Positions 31,828 through 40,696 of a stretch of 64,000 nt of DNA are shown here, one piece after another. A model generated the notes under the pieces. The model was not told the origin of the DNA. It did not search any database and saw nothing but the letters and a program-made list of their open reading frames with translations. Origin of the DNA: Aminivibrio pyruvatiphilus (GTDB taxonomy: Bacteria > Synergistota > Synergistia > Synergistales > Aminobacteriaceae); contig NZ_SORI01000006.1 in NCBI RefSeq assembly GCF_004366815.1, positions 18,993 to 82,992 on the forward strand, given 5' to 3'. Both the position numbers and the translations under genes were made by a program. Each line of letters opens with the position of its first letter. Position 1 is the first letter of the stretch.

Positions 31828-34479
31828 TTACGGAAGGAAAAGACGGTAACTTCCCCCGTCGAAGGCATACCCCTCCTCTATGACGGCAATACAGAGGTCC
31901 ACCGCCTCCGGGTCGAACCAGGCTCCCCGGCGGGACCGAATTTCGTCAAGGGCGGCACCGATTCCCAGTCCGGGCCGGTAGGGCCTGTGGGAGGTCATGG
32001 CTTCCACCACGTCGGCCACGGAAAGGAAGCGGGCTTCCCGTCCGATGGCGTCCCCCCGGAGTCCCCTGGGGTACCCCGACCCGTCCAGGCGCTCGTGGTG
32101 CTGGACCACGATGTCCGCAAGAGGCCAGGGCAGATCCACGGAGGAGAGGATGTCCCACCCGTAGAGGGCATGATTCCGGATAATGGCAAACTCGATGTCG
32201 GTGAGCTTCCCCGGCTTGGACAGGATGGCCGAGGGAATGGTGATCTTCCCCAGATCATGGACAAGCCCCGCGTAGTATACCCTCTCCTGGAAAGCCTCGT
32301 CATATCCTCCCTTTTGTGCCATTTCCCTCGCCAGGCCGGCCACGTTGATCTGGTGCCCCACCGTATAGGGATCCTTCATGGCAAGGGCGTGGCCGAGAAT
32401 CTCCACGATGCCCCTGGAGGCTCCGTCGAGCACCCTGCCGGTTTCTTCCATCAGATTCATCCGCTCTTCCCGGAGGAAAGCGCTTCCGGCAAGGTCGCAG
32501 TACATGGCCAGGAGAGCCTCGTCGCCGTGGGACAGGGCCAAGCCTGCGGACCGTAAGACCAGGAATCCTTTCACAGCTCCTCCTGAATAGACGGGCTGGA
32601 TGTGCAGGGGCGCCCCCCAGACCTGCAGAATTTCTGCGGCAAAGGACGGAAGGGCAGCATCTCCCGGACCGGAACCTTCCAGGATCAGTCTTCCCTTTTC
32701 CCAGAGATGCCGGACCAGCTCATTGAGGGAATCCCGGGAAATCCCGGAGGAAAATTCCGGCGGCGACAGGGTTTCCACCATTCCTCCGGCAAGGGAGAAT
32801 TCCCGGACGGGAAGCCCGTCTTCGTCCATCTCCACCAGGCATCCCTCCGGGATGCCGAGAAAGGCGGCGAGGTCCGCCAGGGAGCAAGGAACCCCTCCCC
32901 GGACCCCCTCCTCGAGAAGCCGGGCGGAGACGGAGGATATGAGAGCTTCTCTTTTCAGGTTTCGCAGCATCTCGTCCTCGGCCTTTTTCCGCTCCGAAAT
33001 GTCCCTGTAGATGGCGAAGCCGGTAAAGGTCTCATCCCTCATGGGGAAAACCACTCCTATGATTTCCGCTGGAAACAGGGTGCCGTCCTTTTTTCTCCGG
33101 TAGGTTTCACCGGCAACGACCTCCCCGGAAAGCACCCTGGCGGAGATTTTTTCCGCCTCGGCTTTTATCTCGGGGGAATCCGCCACCACGGAGTCCAGGT
33201 TTTTTCCGGCCACCTCGTCGGGGGTGTACCCGAAGAGCCTGGTGAATCCATCGTTCACCGTCACGATGTCGTTGGCCCCGTCGAAGACCGCGTAGGCCTC
33301 CGGTGCATTGCGGAAGAGGCCTTCCCACTGGGCCATCTTCAGTTCCAGGTCCTTTTCCGCCGCCTTCTTCATCCGTTCGTTGACGAACAGGGCAAGGAGA
33401 TAGACAAAGGCGGCCGAGAAAACCAGGGCGTTGGCGAGAAGGAGCTTCCAGTGCCTGTAGAGAAACGTCTCGGGCTCCGACAGAATAACCGCCCCTGCGG
33501 GGATGTCGAACCGGGAGAGGCCGAACCGGACCATCTCCCCGTGGTTGAACACAGGAGTCAGGTGCCGGTCCGTAACGGGGGGAATCTCCGAAGGAGGGGT
33601 TCCCTGCAGGATGCGGACCGCCATTTCCGCGGCCTGGGCCCCGTGCTCTTCAGCGATAAGAACGCTTCCGCCAAGGGCCCCACCCTCCACCATCATGGAC
33701 CAGAGACCGAAGACCGGGAAGGGACCGGCGCTGTTGACAAGGCCGACACTCCTGGCCGGAGAATAGTACTCCCCTGCGTCATCCTGGAAATACACCAGCA
33801 GCAGCACCGCCGTGTCGGGAGGGAGCATGGAGAGTTCATACCGGAGATCCTCTCCGGAGAGACCGAGGAGATCGATCACCTTCAGCCGGTGGAGAAAGGG
33901 AGCCAGGGCTTTCCTGGCAAGGCTGACGGCCCCCATGCCGGAGATGGAAAGGTCGCTGACCAGGGCAAGGTTCCGGGTGCCGGGAAAGAGCCGGAAGATC
34001 AGCTCCACCGTTCCCGGGATGTCCATCACCTCGAGGACTCCCGTAACATGACTGTCTCCCCCGGCATCGATGAAACCGGGATTGTTCAGTCCGCAGAAGA
34101 CCAGGGGAACGCCTGGAAAGAGTTCCCTGCCGTGGCGGAGCATAAAGACAAGGGCGTCGTCGTCGGAGCAGAGGAGGATGTCGGGGCGCTTTCCGGAGTA
34201 TTTGGCACGAAAATACTCCGCGAAGGCCGCCGCCGAACGGACCGACATGATGCGCTTCGTGTCCATGTACTCCACGTCAAGATTGACCCTCAGGCCGCGG
34301 GATTCGAAAGTGCTTCGGATGCCCCTGGTAACACCGTCGGTCCACGGAAAACTGCTGTGATAGGAATTCAGAAGAAGGGCGGAATATGTCGTCCCGCTTC
34401 CGGAGGCGTACCGGGGAAGCAGAAGGAGAAAGAGCGCCAGAACCGCACTTCCCAGGTGGATACACACCGTCCTCTTCAT
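31828..34479 (-). CDS. Membrane sensor with ABC-binding-protein-like input, PAS and HD-GYP output
   Basis: An 883-residue predicted c-di-GMP phosphodiesterase sensor. Domains in order: signal peptide (1-27), a periplasmic ligand-binding region of the ABC-sugar/tryptophan-binding-protein type (about 32-325; ALLLNSYHSSFPWTDGV... DILLCSDDDAL), one transmembrane helix (345-366), a PAS domain (about 385-505), a GAF-like region (about 510-690), and an HD-GYP domain with HDLGK (741-745) and HHERLDGSGYP (794-804), all metal-binding residues present. The extracellular half resembles ligand receptors found on other histidine kinases and cyclases. The ligand is unknown. Monocistronic. Confidence 0.88.
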   Translation of the reverse strand: MKRTVCIHLGSAVLALFLLLLPRYASGSGTTYSALLLNSYHSSFPWTDGVTRGIRSTFESRGLRVNLDVEYMDTKRIMSVRSAAAFAEYFRAKYSGKRPDILLCSDDDALVFMLRHGRELFPGVPLVFCGLNNPGFIDAGGDSHVTGVLEVMDIPGTVELIFRLFPGTRNLALVSDLSISGMGAVSLARKALAPFLHRLKVIDLLGLSGEDLRYELSMLPPDTAVLLLVYFQDDAGEYYSPARSVGLVNSAGPFPVFGLWSMMVEGGALGGSVLIAEEHGAQAAEMAVRILQGTPPSEIPPVTDRHLTPVFNHGEMVRFGLSRFDIPAGAVILSEPETFLYRHWKLLLANALVFSAAFVYLLALFVNERMKKAAEKDLELKMAQWEGLFRNAPEAYAVFDGANDIVTVNDGFTRLFGYTPDEVAGKNLDSVVADSPEIKAEAEKISARVLSGEVVAGETYRRKKDGTLFPAEIIGVVFPMRDETFTGFAIYRDISERKKAEDEMLRNLKREALISSVSARLLEEGVRGGVPCSLADLAAFLGIPEGCLVEMDEDGLPVREFSLAGGMVETLSPPEFSSGISRDSLNELVRHLWEKGRLILEGSGPGDAALPSFAAEILQVWGAPLHIQPVYSGGAVKGFLVLRSAGLALSHGDEALLAMYCDLAGSAFLREERMNLMEETGRVLDGASRGIVEILGHALAMKDPYTVGHQINVAGLAREMAQKGGYDEAFQERVYYAGLVHDLGKITIPSAILSKPGKLTDIEFAIIRNHALYGWDILSSVDLPWPLADIVVQHHERLDGSGYPRGLRGDAIGREARFLSVADVVEAMTSHRPYRPGLGIGAALDEIRSRRGAWFDPEAVDLCIAVIEEGYAFDGGSYRLFLP

Positions 34480-34527
34480 CGCCTCTCCCCTTTCTCCGCC
34501 CGCGAAAAAAGCCCGTGCATATTTTCT

Positions 34528-34556
34528 ATAATACCCTTATACTGCAAAGGTTCCAA
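34528..34556 (-). promoter_or_regulatory. Promoter of the HD-GYP sensor gene
   Basis: On the minus strand TTGGAA (34551-34556) and TATTAT (34528-34533) are 17 bases apart, about 50 bases before the coding sequence. The same 100-base gap must also serve the divergent aminotransferase. Confidence 0.6.
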
Positions 34557-34581
34557 GACCGATTTTTCGAGGTGATCGTTC

Positions 34582-35406
34582 ATGTCTCTCTGCTATATCA
34601 ACGGGACCTTCCTGCCGCTGGAGAAGGCATCCCTTCCTGTTTCCGATTACATCATCCTCAGGGGGGTGGGGGTCTTTGAATCCATCTGCACCTTTCACCG
34701 GCGGCCCATGATGCTGACCCCCCACCTGGAACGGCTCGTCCGGTCGGCGGAAAGCGCCTCCATAGCCCTCCCTCTTCCGGTGGATGACATCAAGGACCTC
34801 ATCAGGGAGGGCATTTCCCGGATGAAGGAGGACTGCCTGGTCCGGCCCTATATCACCGGCGGGGACATCTTCCACGAGGGGGGCTTTCCGGCGTCGCGGC
34901 TCTTCATCCTTTTCGAGAAGGTGAGAAAACCCGCGCCCGAGGTGTACGACAAGGGGGTACTCCTGCTGCCCGTGGACGGCGGGAGACACATTCCGGGGGT
35001 CAAGAGCATCGACTACATGTTCTCCTATTCAGGGTACGGCAAGCGTCACGACGCCTACGAGATCCTCTACTGCCCCGACGGGGAGATCACCGAAGCGGCC
35101 CACAGCACGTTCTTCCTCTACAAGGGCGGGACGCTGATCACGGCTCCCCTGTCAAGGGTGCTGAAGGGGACCACGAGAGACATCATCCTGCAGCTGGCCA
35201 GGGAAAAGAGAATGAAGGTGGAGGAGCGATGCCCCCTGGTCTCGGAGATTCCGGAGGCCGACGAGGCATTCATCACCGGATCGGTGAAGGAAGTGGTGCC
35301 CGTGGTGCAGATCGGCGACCAGGTGGTGGGCACCGGTAAGCCGGGCCCGGTCACCAGGATGCTCCATCATACCTTCCTTGAGGAAATCATCCGCTGGCTG
35401 GAGTGA
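34582..35406 (+). CDS. Class IV PLP aminotransferase (BCAT / D-amino-acid transaminase / ADC lyase family)
   Basis: A 274-residue fold-type IV PLP enzyme. It begins MSLCYINGTFLPLEKASLPVSD-like, as do BCAT-family proteins. The PLP Lys is expected in GVKSIDYMFSYSG (about residue 140), and the cofactor-binding Glu/Ala pair is in EITEAAHSTFFL. A Tyr-Gly-Lys-Arg segment follows. The length and motifs fit branched-chain, D-alanine or 4-amino-4-deoxychorismate lyase activities, which cannot be separated here. GAGGTGAT precedes the ATG. Its 3' end overlaps the converging citXG gene by 20 bases. Confidence 0.82.
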   Translation: MSLCYINGTFLPLEKASLPVSDYIILRGVGVFESICTFHRRPMMLTPHLERLVRSAESASIALPLPVDDIKDLIREGISRMKEDCLVRPYITGGDIFHEGGFPASRLFILFEKVRKPAPEVYDKGVLLLPVDGGRHIPGVKSIDYMFSYSGYGKRHDAYEILYCPDGEITEAAHSTFFLYKGGTLITAPLSRVLKGTTRDIILQLAREKRMKVEERCPLVSEIPEADEAFITGSVKEVVPVVQIGDQVVGTGKPGPVTRMLHHTFLEEIIRWLE

Positions 35407-36766
35407 GCAGGTGAAGAAACACTGTCACGGCGAGGAGATCCGCGCTTCCGCCGGGACTGAGATTGTTCCGGGTGTAGAGGCCGTTCATTTTCCGGACGGC
35501 CTCTTTTCCTTTTTTCGACGACATGCCGCCCAGTTCCATGGCACGGGCCGCCCCTTCCCGGACGGTCCGCTCCCCTTCCCTGCCGCCCCGGGAAAGGATA
35601 TTCGTGTCCTCCACCACGGTCATGAGGGCAAGCAGCCCGTCCACCATGGCGTCGTTCAGGGAAAGGCCTTTTGCCAGGGATGAACGGAGAGCGGGAAGAC
35701 CGGTTCCAGTGACCGAGGGAAAGCCTTTCTCCGCCTCGCCCCGGATGCCGGTAACCCCTTCGCTCAGGTAGAACCGCTCCCCGGCAGTGAGACGGCGCCC
35801 TCCCCCGGTGCCCTTCAGGGAGGCGAAATCCCGCTCCGTGATGCCCCGGACGATGGCGCCTCCCCGGGAAGCGCATGCCTCCGGCGAAAGGGGGATTCCC
35901 TCAGAGGCGAGCATGCCCGCCGACGCACAGAGAACACCCAGGGAAAAAATCAGTCCCTTGTGGGTATTGATTCCTCCCGTGGCGGAGAACATCATCCGCT
36001 CCGCCCGAAGCCCTTCCTCCCGGAGGGAAGGGAGAAGTCCGGCGGGTTCGTTTCCCCTGAAGCGGGATCCCAGCCGGGCAAACAGCTCCCATTCCGGAGC
36101 CAGGGCCGCCGCGGACGCGAGGAAGGTGAAATAGTCCATGTCCCCGTGGGCTCCCCGGGACAGGGGATCCACGAGCCCCGGCTTGGGAGAGGCGGCCGTT
36201 TCGAACAGCACCGCCTTCCGGGCCGCTCCGGCTATGGAGGCGACGGGCCCTTCTCCAGGAACGCCGCCGGGTATTGAGAGAATCCGCTCAACAGAGGTCC
36301 GGATCTCCTCAGTGCCGTGGGTTCTGCCCGCGACGCATTCCGCAGCCCTGCGGCCGCAAACGAGGCACCGTCTCGGGGGCAGCCCCAGGCTTTCCCTCCC
36401 GATTTCCCCGCAGAGAGAGTCCATGACGTCGCCGTCGGCCAGGCAGCCCCTCGGGTGGTCCTCCTCGAACTCCACCGCGGCCCCCTTCACTGCCGAGGCG
36501 TCTCCCCGGACCGCGCAGAGCCCCTCGGGTCCGTCGGCCCGCACGGCAAAAGCCGGGGATTCCACGGCAAATCCCAGGCTGCCGAGATGAAACACCAGGT
36601 CCATGAAAAGCCCCTTCGCCTGCAGGTCGAACCCGCCCCCCAGCCGCAGGAAGGCAGGCATCCGGAGGGTGAAGGACAGGACGGACCAGCCCGACGGGAG
36701 CGATGCCGCCAGGGCCCGCCTCCGGTTCCAGCGATCCTCCCGGGCATCGAGGACGGAACTGTTCAT
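35387..36766 (-). CDS. citXG: Citrate lyase prosthetic-group enzyme CitX-CitG fusion
   Basis: A 459-residue fusion. The N-terminal ~170 residues match CitX (apo-citrate lyase phosphoribosyl-dephospho-CoA transferase): ending in PPRRCLVCGRRAAEC and GRTHGTEEI. The C-terminal ~285 residues match CitG (triphosphoribosyl-dephospho-CoA synthase): ETAASPKPGLVDPLSRGAHG, TFLASAAAL and GINTHKGLIFSLG. Together they make the 2'-(5''-phosphoribosyl)-3'-dephospho-CoA cofactor and attach it to CitD. Fused CitXG is known in some bacteria. The start overlaps the citD stop (ATGA). It is the last gene of citC-citD-citXG. Confidence 0.92.
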   Translation of the reverse strand: MNSSVLDAREDRWNRRRALAASLPSGWSVLSFTLRMPAFLRLGGGFDLQAKGLFMDLVFHLGSLGFAVESPAFAVRADGPEGLCAVRGDASAVKGAAVEFEEDHPRGCLADGDVMDSLCGEIGRESLGLPPRRCLVCGRRAAECVAGRTHGTEEIRTSVERILSIPGGVPGEGPVASIAGAARKAVLFETAASPKPGLVDPLSRGAHGDMDYFTFLASAAALAPEWELFARLGSRFRGNEPAGLLPSLREEGLRAERMMFSATGGINTHKGLIFSLGVLCASAGMLASEGIPLSPEACASRGGAIVRGITERDFASLKGTGGGRRLTAGERFYLSEGVTGIRGEAEKGFPSVTGTGLPALRSSLAKGLSLNDAMVDGLLALMTVVEDTNILSRGGREGERTVREGAARAMELGGMSSKKGKEAVRKMNGLYTRNNLSPGGSADLLAVTVFLHLLTPASG

Positions 36767-37035
36767 GCCTTTCCGGCAGCCCTCTCGATGGCCGTCTCAA
36801 GCCGGGCCCGGAGAGTGCACTCCAGGGCTCCCCTGTCCTGAATTCTCACGGCGGCCCCCGCAAGGCCCGAGGAGGCGATCACTTCCTCCGCCACCGAGCG
36901 GATCCGCCCGCCGAACTGCCTGAACACGATGCTGTCCACGGAGAGGGTGTTTTCCTCCCCCTCCGCCGGGGTCACCGTCACCAGCACGTCGCTCGATTCG
37001 AGAGACCCGGCCGCCGCGTCCTTCACTGCCTTCAT
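36763..37035 (-). CDS. citD: Citrate lyase acyl carrier protein (gamma subunit)
   Basis: A 90-residue CitD. The N-terminal AAAGSLESSDVLVTVTP contains the Ser that carries the prosthetic group (GSLESSD). The rest is the small CitD fold with SIVFRQFGGRI. GGGAG lies 8 bases before the ATG. It is the substrate of CitXG, and it carries the acetyl/citryl thioester during the CitE/CitF reactions. Confidence 0.93.
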   Translation of the reverse strand: MKAVKDAAAGSLESSDVLVTVTPAEGEENTLSVDSIVFRQFGGRIRSVAEEVIASSGLAGAAVRIQDRGALECTLRARLETAIERAAGKA

Positions 37036-37075
37036 GATCCATTCTCCCTTCGGGGCCAGGAGGCCCGTATTCTGC

Positions 37076-38155
37076 CTAGTGCCGGGAACCGCTCGTCCGT
37101 ATCCTCTCCAGGACGGGAGCGGCTTCTTCCGATTTCAGCCATTTCGCCGTCGTTTTCGGGACAAGGGCCGCCGCTTCCGCGAGCCGCCCTTCCCGGATAA
37201 GCTCCCTGACCCTGGATGCGCTCACCGGCCGGCCGGCCATTTCGAACCGGGGAATCTCCCGGACTTCCACCGGAGGACACTCCTCTCCCCCGGCCGGAAG
37301 AATCCGCTTCATAAGGTCATTATAAACGGACGTCACCGGACAGTAGGGTTCCGTCCCCACGTAGCGGACGGCTACTCCGAGGGCGGGTGCCACATGCAGC
37401 CGGAACATCTCCAGGTCAAGGGCGGCGTAGAGCTCGGTGATCTTCCGGGGGTCTCCGCCGGCCGGAACCCTGGTGAAATAGGACGGAAAGGTGGCGGAGG
37501 AGATGACATAGGGCCCTCCGGGCAGCACCGTCACGTTCGCCAGGTCCGCGGCTCCTTCCCGGACAAGGTGCAGCCGGACGTCGAAGGGAAAGAGGGACCG
37601 GTCTTCCTGGACCACGAGGACGTACAGCCACGGGCTCGCCCCCGCGGCGTGCTCGAGAAGCCGCCTGTGCCCCAGGGTGAAGGGGTTGCAGTTCACCACC
37701 ACGGCCCCCGCCCCGGCAGGCTTGCCTTCGGCGATCTTCGCCATCCGCGCCTTCCAGCTTTCTATTCCCTCGGTCCCCCATTCCAGCAGGGAAGCTGCCA
37801 GGCCGGACCGTTCCGCCGCCTCGGCGAGGAGAGAGAAGCCCAGTTCCCGGAAAAGCCGGGCCTCCTGGGGTTTGGAGTAAAGGAAGACCTTCCTCATTCC
37901 CCGTTCCACGGCCTTTTTGAGCAGGGCCGACGTCACAGCCGCGGCAGCGCCTTCTCCCTCCATTTCCCTGGTAACGGCAATGCCCTGGAGAATGTTCCCC
38001 ACCAGCGCTCCCGTGGCGACCAGCCGGTCGTCCAGAAAAAAGCCGAGGACCAGGTCCTCGCCTCCCGGCACCGCAAGATCCCGGGAGGCGAGCAGGGCGG
38101 CCCGTTCCTCCAGGTCTCTTTTCGTGTCAAGAATTCGTTCCTCAAGCCCGAACAG
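37076..38155 (-). CDS. citC: [Citrate (pro-3S)-lyase] ligase
   Basis: An N-terminal GNAT-like domain (FFLDDRLVATGALVGNILQGIAV) is followed by a nucleotidyltransferase-like ligase domain with NCNPFTLGHRRLLEHAA, YVGTEPYCPVTSVYN and ISASRVR-like VSASRVREL. CitC acetylates the CitD prosthetic group using ATP, activating citrate lyase. The start is uncertain: the frame is open to a TTG at 38260 with no ribosome site. The best Shine-Dalgarno (AAGGAGG, 38164-38170) would serve a CTG at 38155, giving 359 residues and an N-terminus matching that of E. coli CitC. A GTG at 38164 overlaps the site. First gene of the leftward citrate lyase unit. Confidence 0.85.
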   Translation of the reverse strand: MFGLEERILDTKRDLEERAALLASRDLAVPGGEDLVLGFFLDDRLVATGALVGNILQGIAVTREMEGEGAAAAVTSALLKKAVERGMRKVFLYSKPQEARLFRELGFSLLAEAAERSGLAASLLEWGTEGIESWKARMAKIAEGKPAGAGAVVVNCNPFTLGHRRLLEHAAGASPWLYVLVVQEDRSLFPFDVRLHLVREGAADLANVTVLPGGPYVISSATFPSYFTRVPAGGDPRKITELYAALDLEMFRLHVAPALGVAVRYVGTEPYCPVTSVYNDLMKRILPAGGEECPPVEVREIPRFEMAGRPVSASRVRELIREGRLAEAAALVPKTTAKWLKSEEAAPVLERIRTSGSRH

Positions 38156-38265
38156 GACTTCCACCTCCTTTCCGGACAGCCTCCGCAGGCGGCCCGGCGT
38201 GCCTTTCGGCCGGACAGGCCTGCGGCCCGTCCTGAAAATATACAAAAAAATGAGAATCAAACCAC

Positions 38266-38324
38266 TTTACACTTTGTCCTTCCGGGGCTATTATACGATA
38301 TGGATGCTGGATGTTGGATCCAAC
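38266..38324 (+). promoter_or_regulatory. gntR promoter and perfect palindromic operator
   Basis: TTTACA (38266-38271) and TATTAT (38289-38294) are 17 bases apart. A perfect 12-bp palindrome GTTGGATCCAAC (38313-38324) lies just downstream, about 45 bases before the gntR start. The minus strand has an overlapping TATAAT (38290-38295) that could serve citC. The palindrome is well placed for a GntR dimer to control both directions, as CitO does in lactic bacteria; the link is inference. Confidence 0.65.
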
Positions 38325-38367
38325 TTTTATCGGAAAAGACAAAAATCTTTTTTCCGGAGGAACGAAT

Positions 38368-39078
38368 ATGCCCCTGCTGAAAAACGTTCCGGATCTCCGC
38401 ACCAAACCCATGAGGGACATCATCTATGAACACCTCCGCAAGGCCATCGTCCGCGGCGAGCTCAAGGCTGACTCCACCTTCACCGACGGCGAGATCGCCG
38501 AGGAATTCGGCGTCAGCCGCACCCCCGTCCGGGAGGCCGTCCAGAAACTCGAGGCCGACGGCTACATCGAGCGGGTTCCCATGAAGGGAAACAGGGTCTG
38601 CGGCATCTCCCCCTACGAACTGGCCCACTCCATGGCCATCCGGAAGGCCCTGGAAACCCTGGCCGTCCGCTACGCCGCCCTCCGGATCACCGCCGATGAA
38701 CTGCTCCGGCTGGAAGAACTCCTGACCCAGGCTGACAGCGTCTTTACCCAATACATCGGCGACGAGCTTCTCGAGCGTTTTTTCCCCATAGTGAAGAGCT
38801 TCAACCATACCGTCTTCGAGGCATGCAGATCCACCAGCCTCTCCGCCCTCATCTGGGCCCAGCGGGAGATTTTCGACCGCTACCGGGTCATGCGGGTCAT
38901 TCTGCCCAACCGCATCCACAAAAGCCTCTCCCGCCGGAAGGACCTCTACGCCGCCCTGCGGGACGGCGACCCTGACCGGGCCTGTGCCGTCTGGACGGAT
39001 CACCTGAACGAATCCTTCACCATCTGGAGGGATAAGTCGGGGTACGCAAAGGAACTGGAAGGATTCAGGTTTTTCTAG
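38368..39078 (+). CDS. GntR/FadR-family regulator of the citrate locus
   Basis: A 236-residue regulator. The winged helix-turn-helix spans about 10-75, with the recognition segment EFGVSRTPVREAVQKLE, followed by an FCD-type all-helical effector domain with the metal/ligand-binding residues in VKSFNHTVFEA. The ATG at 38368 has CCGGAGG 7 bases upstream; the frame is open from 38311 but that part covers the palindromic operator. It lies between the two halves of the citrate lyase locus and directly upstream of the transporter genes, so a citrate-responsive regulator is likely. Confidence 0.87.
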   Translation: MPLLKNVPDLRTKPMRDIIYEHLRKAIVRGELKADSTFTDGEIAEEFGVSRTPVREAVQKLEADGYIERVPMKGNRVCGISPYELAHSMAIRKALETLAVRYAALRITADELLRLEELLTQADSVFTQYIGDELLERFFPIVKSFNHTVFEACRSTSLSALIWAQREIFDRYRVMRVILPNRIHKSLSRRKDLYAALRDGDPDRACAVWTDHLNESFTIWRDKSGYAKELEGFRFF

Positions 39079-39143
39079 GGCTTTTCCCGCGCACGGCAGT
39101 GCGCGGAGACTCATCATCATATTTTAAAGGGGGAAACAGAGGA

Positions 39144-40121
39144 ATGAAAAAGTTGTTCGCAGTTCTTATGCTCATCGCTGTGTTCGCGACCGCGGGGGCG
39201 GCTTCGGCGGAATGGAAGCCCTCCCGCACCATCGAACTCATCGCCCCGGCCAACCCCGGCGGAGGATGGGACATGCTCTGCCGTACTGTCCAGAAGGCGC
39301 TTGTAGACGAAAAACTCGTCGAGAAGAACGTCATCGTGGTCAACAAGCCTGGCGGCGGCGGCGCCACCGGATGGAACTACCTGAAGGGCAAGAAGGGGCA
39401 GGGCGAGTACCTCGCCGCAACATCCACTCTTCTCATGCTCAACAACCTCCTCGGCAAGAGTGAACTGACCCACCACGACTTCACTCCCCTGGCCGCCCTG
39501 CAGACCGAATGGATCTCCGTAGCCGTGGAGCAGGATTCTCCATGGAAGACCGTGAAGGACCTCTTCGAGGCCATCAAGACCAATCCCTCCGCAGTACCCG
39601 TGGGCGTTGGTCCCACCCTCGGCAACAATGACCACCTTGTCTTCCTCGAGCTCGCCCAGGCCAACGGCGTGGATCCCGCAAGCATCAAGTTCATCGTCTA
39701 CCCCGGCGCCGGCGGCGAGATCGTCCCCGCACTCCTCGGCGGCCACGTGAAGGCCACGGTCATCGGCCTCGCCGAGGTTCTCGAGCAGCACAAGGCGGGC
39801 AAAATGAGGGTCATCGGCGTCAGCTCCGAGAAAACCCTTGCCGAGATCCTTCCCGGTGTTCCGAGCTTCAAGGAGCAGGGAGTGGACGTGGTATTCCCTC
39901 ACTGGAGAGGCATCATCGGCGCACCGGACCTCACCGAGGACCAGGTGAAATACTGGGACGGCGTCTTCTCGAAGATGATGGAGACCGAGACCTGGAAAAC
40001 CCTCGTCAAGAACCTCGGCTGGGACAGCTTCTACCAGAATTCCGCCGAGCACAAGGCCTTCCTCGAGGGGAGCACCAAGGATTTCGACGAACTCCTCACC
40101 CAGGTCGGCCTGAAGAAATAG
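39144..40121 (+). CDS. tctC: Tripartite tricarboxylate transporter receptor (TctC family)
   Basis: A 325-residue periplasmic Bug/TctC protein. The start at 39144 begins a clear signal peptide (cleavage near ASAEW), with GGGGG 10 bases upstream. The TctC signature is present: ELIAPANPGGGWD, then VVNKPGGGGATGWNY. The position between a GntR gene and tctBA, in a citrate lyase locus, makes citrate or a related tricarboxylate the expected ligand. A hairpin follows the gene. Confidence 0.92.
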   Translation: MKKLFAVLMLIAVFATAGAASAEWKPSRTIELIAPANPGGGWDMLCRTVQKALVDEKLVEKNVIVVNKPGGGGATGWNYLKGKKGQGEYLAATSTLLMLNNLLGKSELTHHDFTPLAALQTEWISVAVEQDSPWKTVKDLFEAIKTNPSAVPVGVGPTLGNNDHLVFLELAQANGVDPASIKFIVYPGAGGEIVPALLGGHVKATVIGLAEVLEQHKAGKMRVIGVSSEKTLAEILPGVPSFKEQGVDVVFPHWRGIIGAPDLTEDQVKYWDGVFSKMMETETWKTLVKNLGWDSFYQNSAEHKAFLEGSTKDFDELLTQVGLKK

Positions 40122-40138
40122 CCGAACCGGACATTCCC

Positions 40139-40178
40139 GGCGGAAGGGGCGTTTCTCCGGCCTCTTCCGCCCCTTTTC
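40139..40178 (+). terminator. Hairpin/attenuator between tctC and tctB
   Basis: GGCGGAAG (40139-40146) pairs with CTTCCGCC (40164-40171) around a 17-base loop and is followed by CCTTTTCGTTT. It probably allows surplus production of the receptor. Confidence 0.55.
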
Positions 40179-40209
40179 GTTTGAAATCTCTGGAGACGGA
40201 GGGAGTTCA

Positions 40210-40683
40210 ATGAACAAAAATTTCACCAGCGGCTTGATTTCCATCATCCTGGGAGCCATATATTTCTACACCGCCATGCAGTTTCCCGAGGTTCAGGCGG
40301 GGGACAACACGGGGCCGAAACTCTTCCCCTTGATCATCGGGGCCGTGGCAGTCATCGCCGGCATCCTGCTGTGTATTTCTGACAGGCGTTCCGGTAATGC
40401 GGAGCCCGCGGCATGGAATTTCGTTTCTGACCGTACCGTCTGGATAAAGATTTTCTTCACCATGGTCCTGGGAATAACCTATGGAGTCGTCCTCGATACC
40501 TGGGGCTACCTGCTCGCCACAACGGCCTTCATGTTCTTCGCGACCATGATGATCAATCGGGGGCGGTTCATCCAGAACGTCCTCATTGCCGTCCTGTTCC
40601 CCACGGTCACCTACGGAGCCTTCGCCATAGCCCTCCAATTGAGCCTGCCCCGGGGGATCATAGAAAACATGCTTCCCTTCTAG
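40210..40683 (+). CDS. tctB: Tripartite tricarboxylate transporter small membrane subunit (TctB)
   Basis: A 157-residue protein with four hydrophobic helices, the usual TctB size. The block GDNTGPKLFPLIIGAVAVIAG near residue 30 is typical (family G-P-x-x-FP motif). GGAGGG precedes the ATG. It lies 13 bases before tctA and would form the membrane complex with it. Confidence 0.85.
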   Translation: MNKNFTSGLISIILGAIYFYTAMQFPEVQAGDNTGPKLFPLIIGAVAVIAGILLCISDRRSGNAEPAAWNFVSDRTVWIKIFFTMVLGITYGVVLDTWGYLLATTAFMFFATMMINRGRFIQNVLIAVLFPTVTYGAFAIALQLSLPRGIIENMLPF

Positions 40684-40696
40684 GAGGAAGAACATC

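Noticed and set aside
32602-34575. 657-codon plus-strand ORF
   Set aside because: Antisense shadow of the HD-GYP sensor gene; no domain, no ribosome site.
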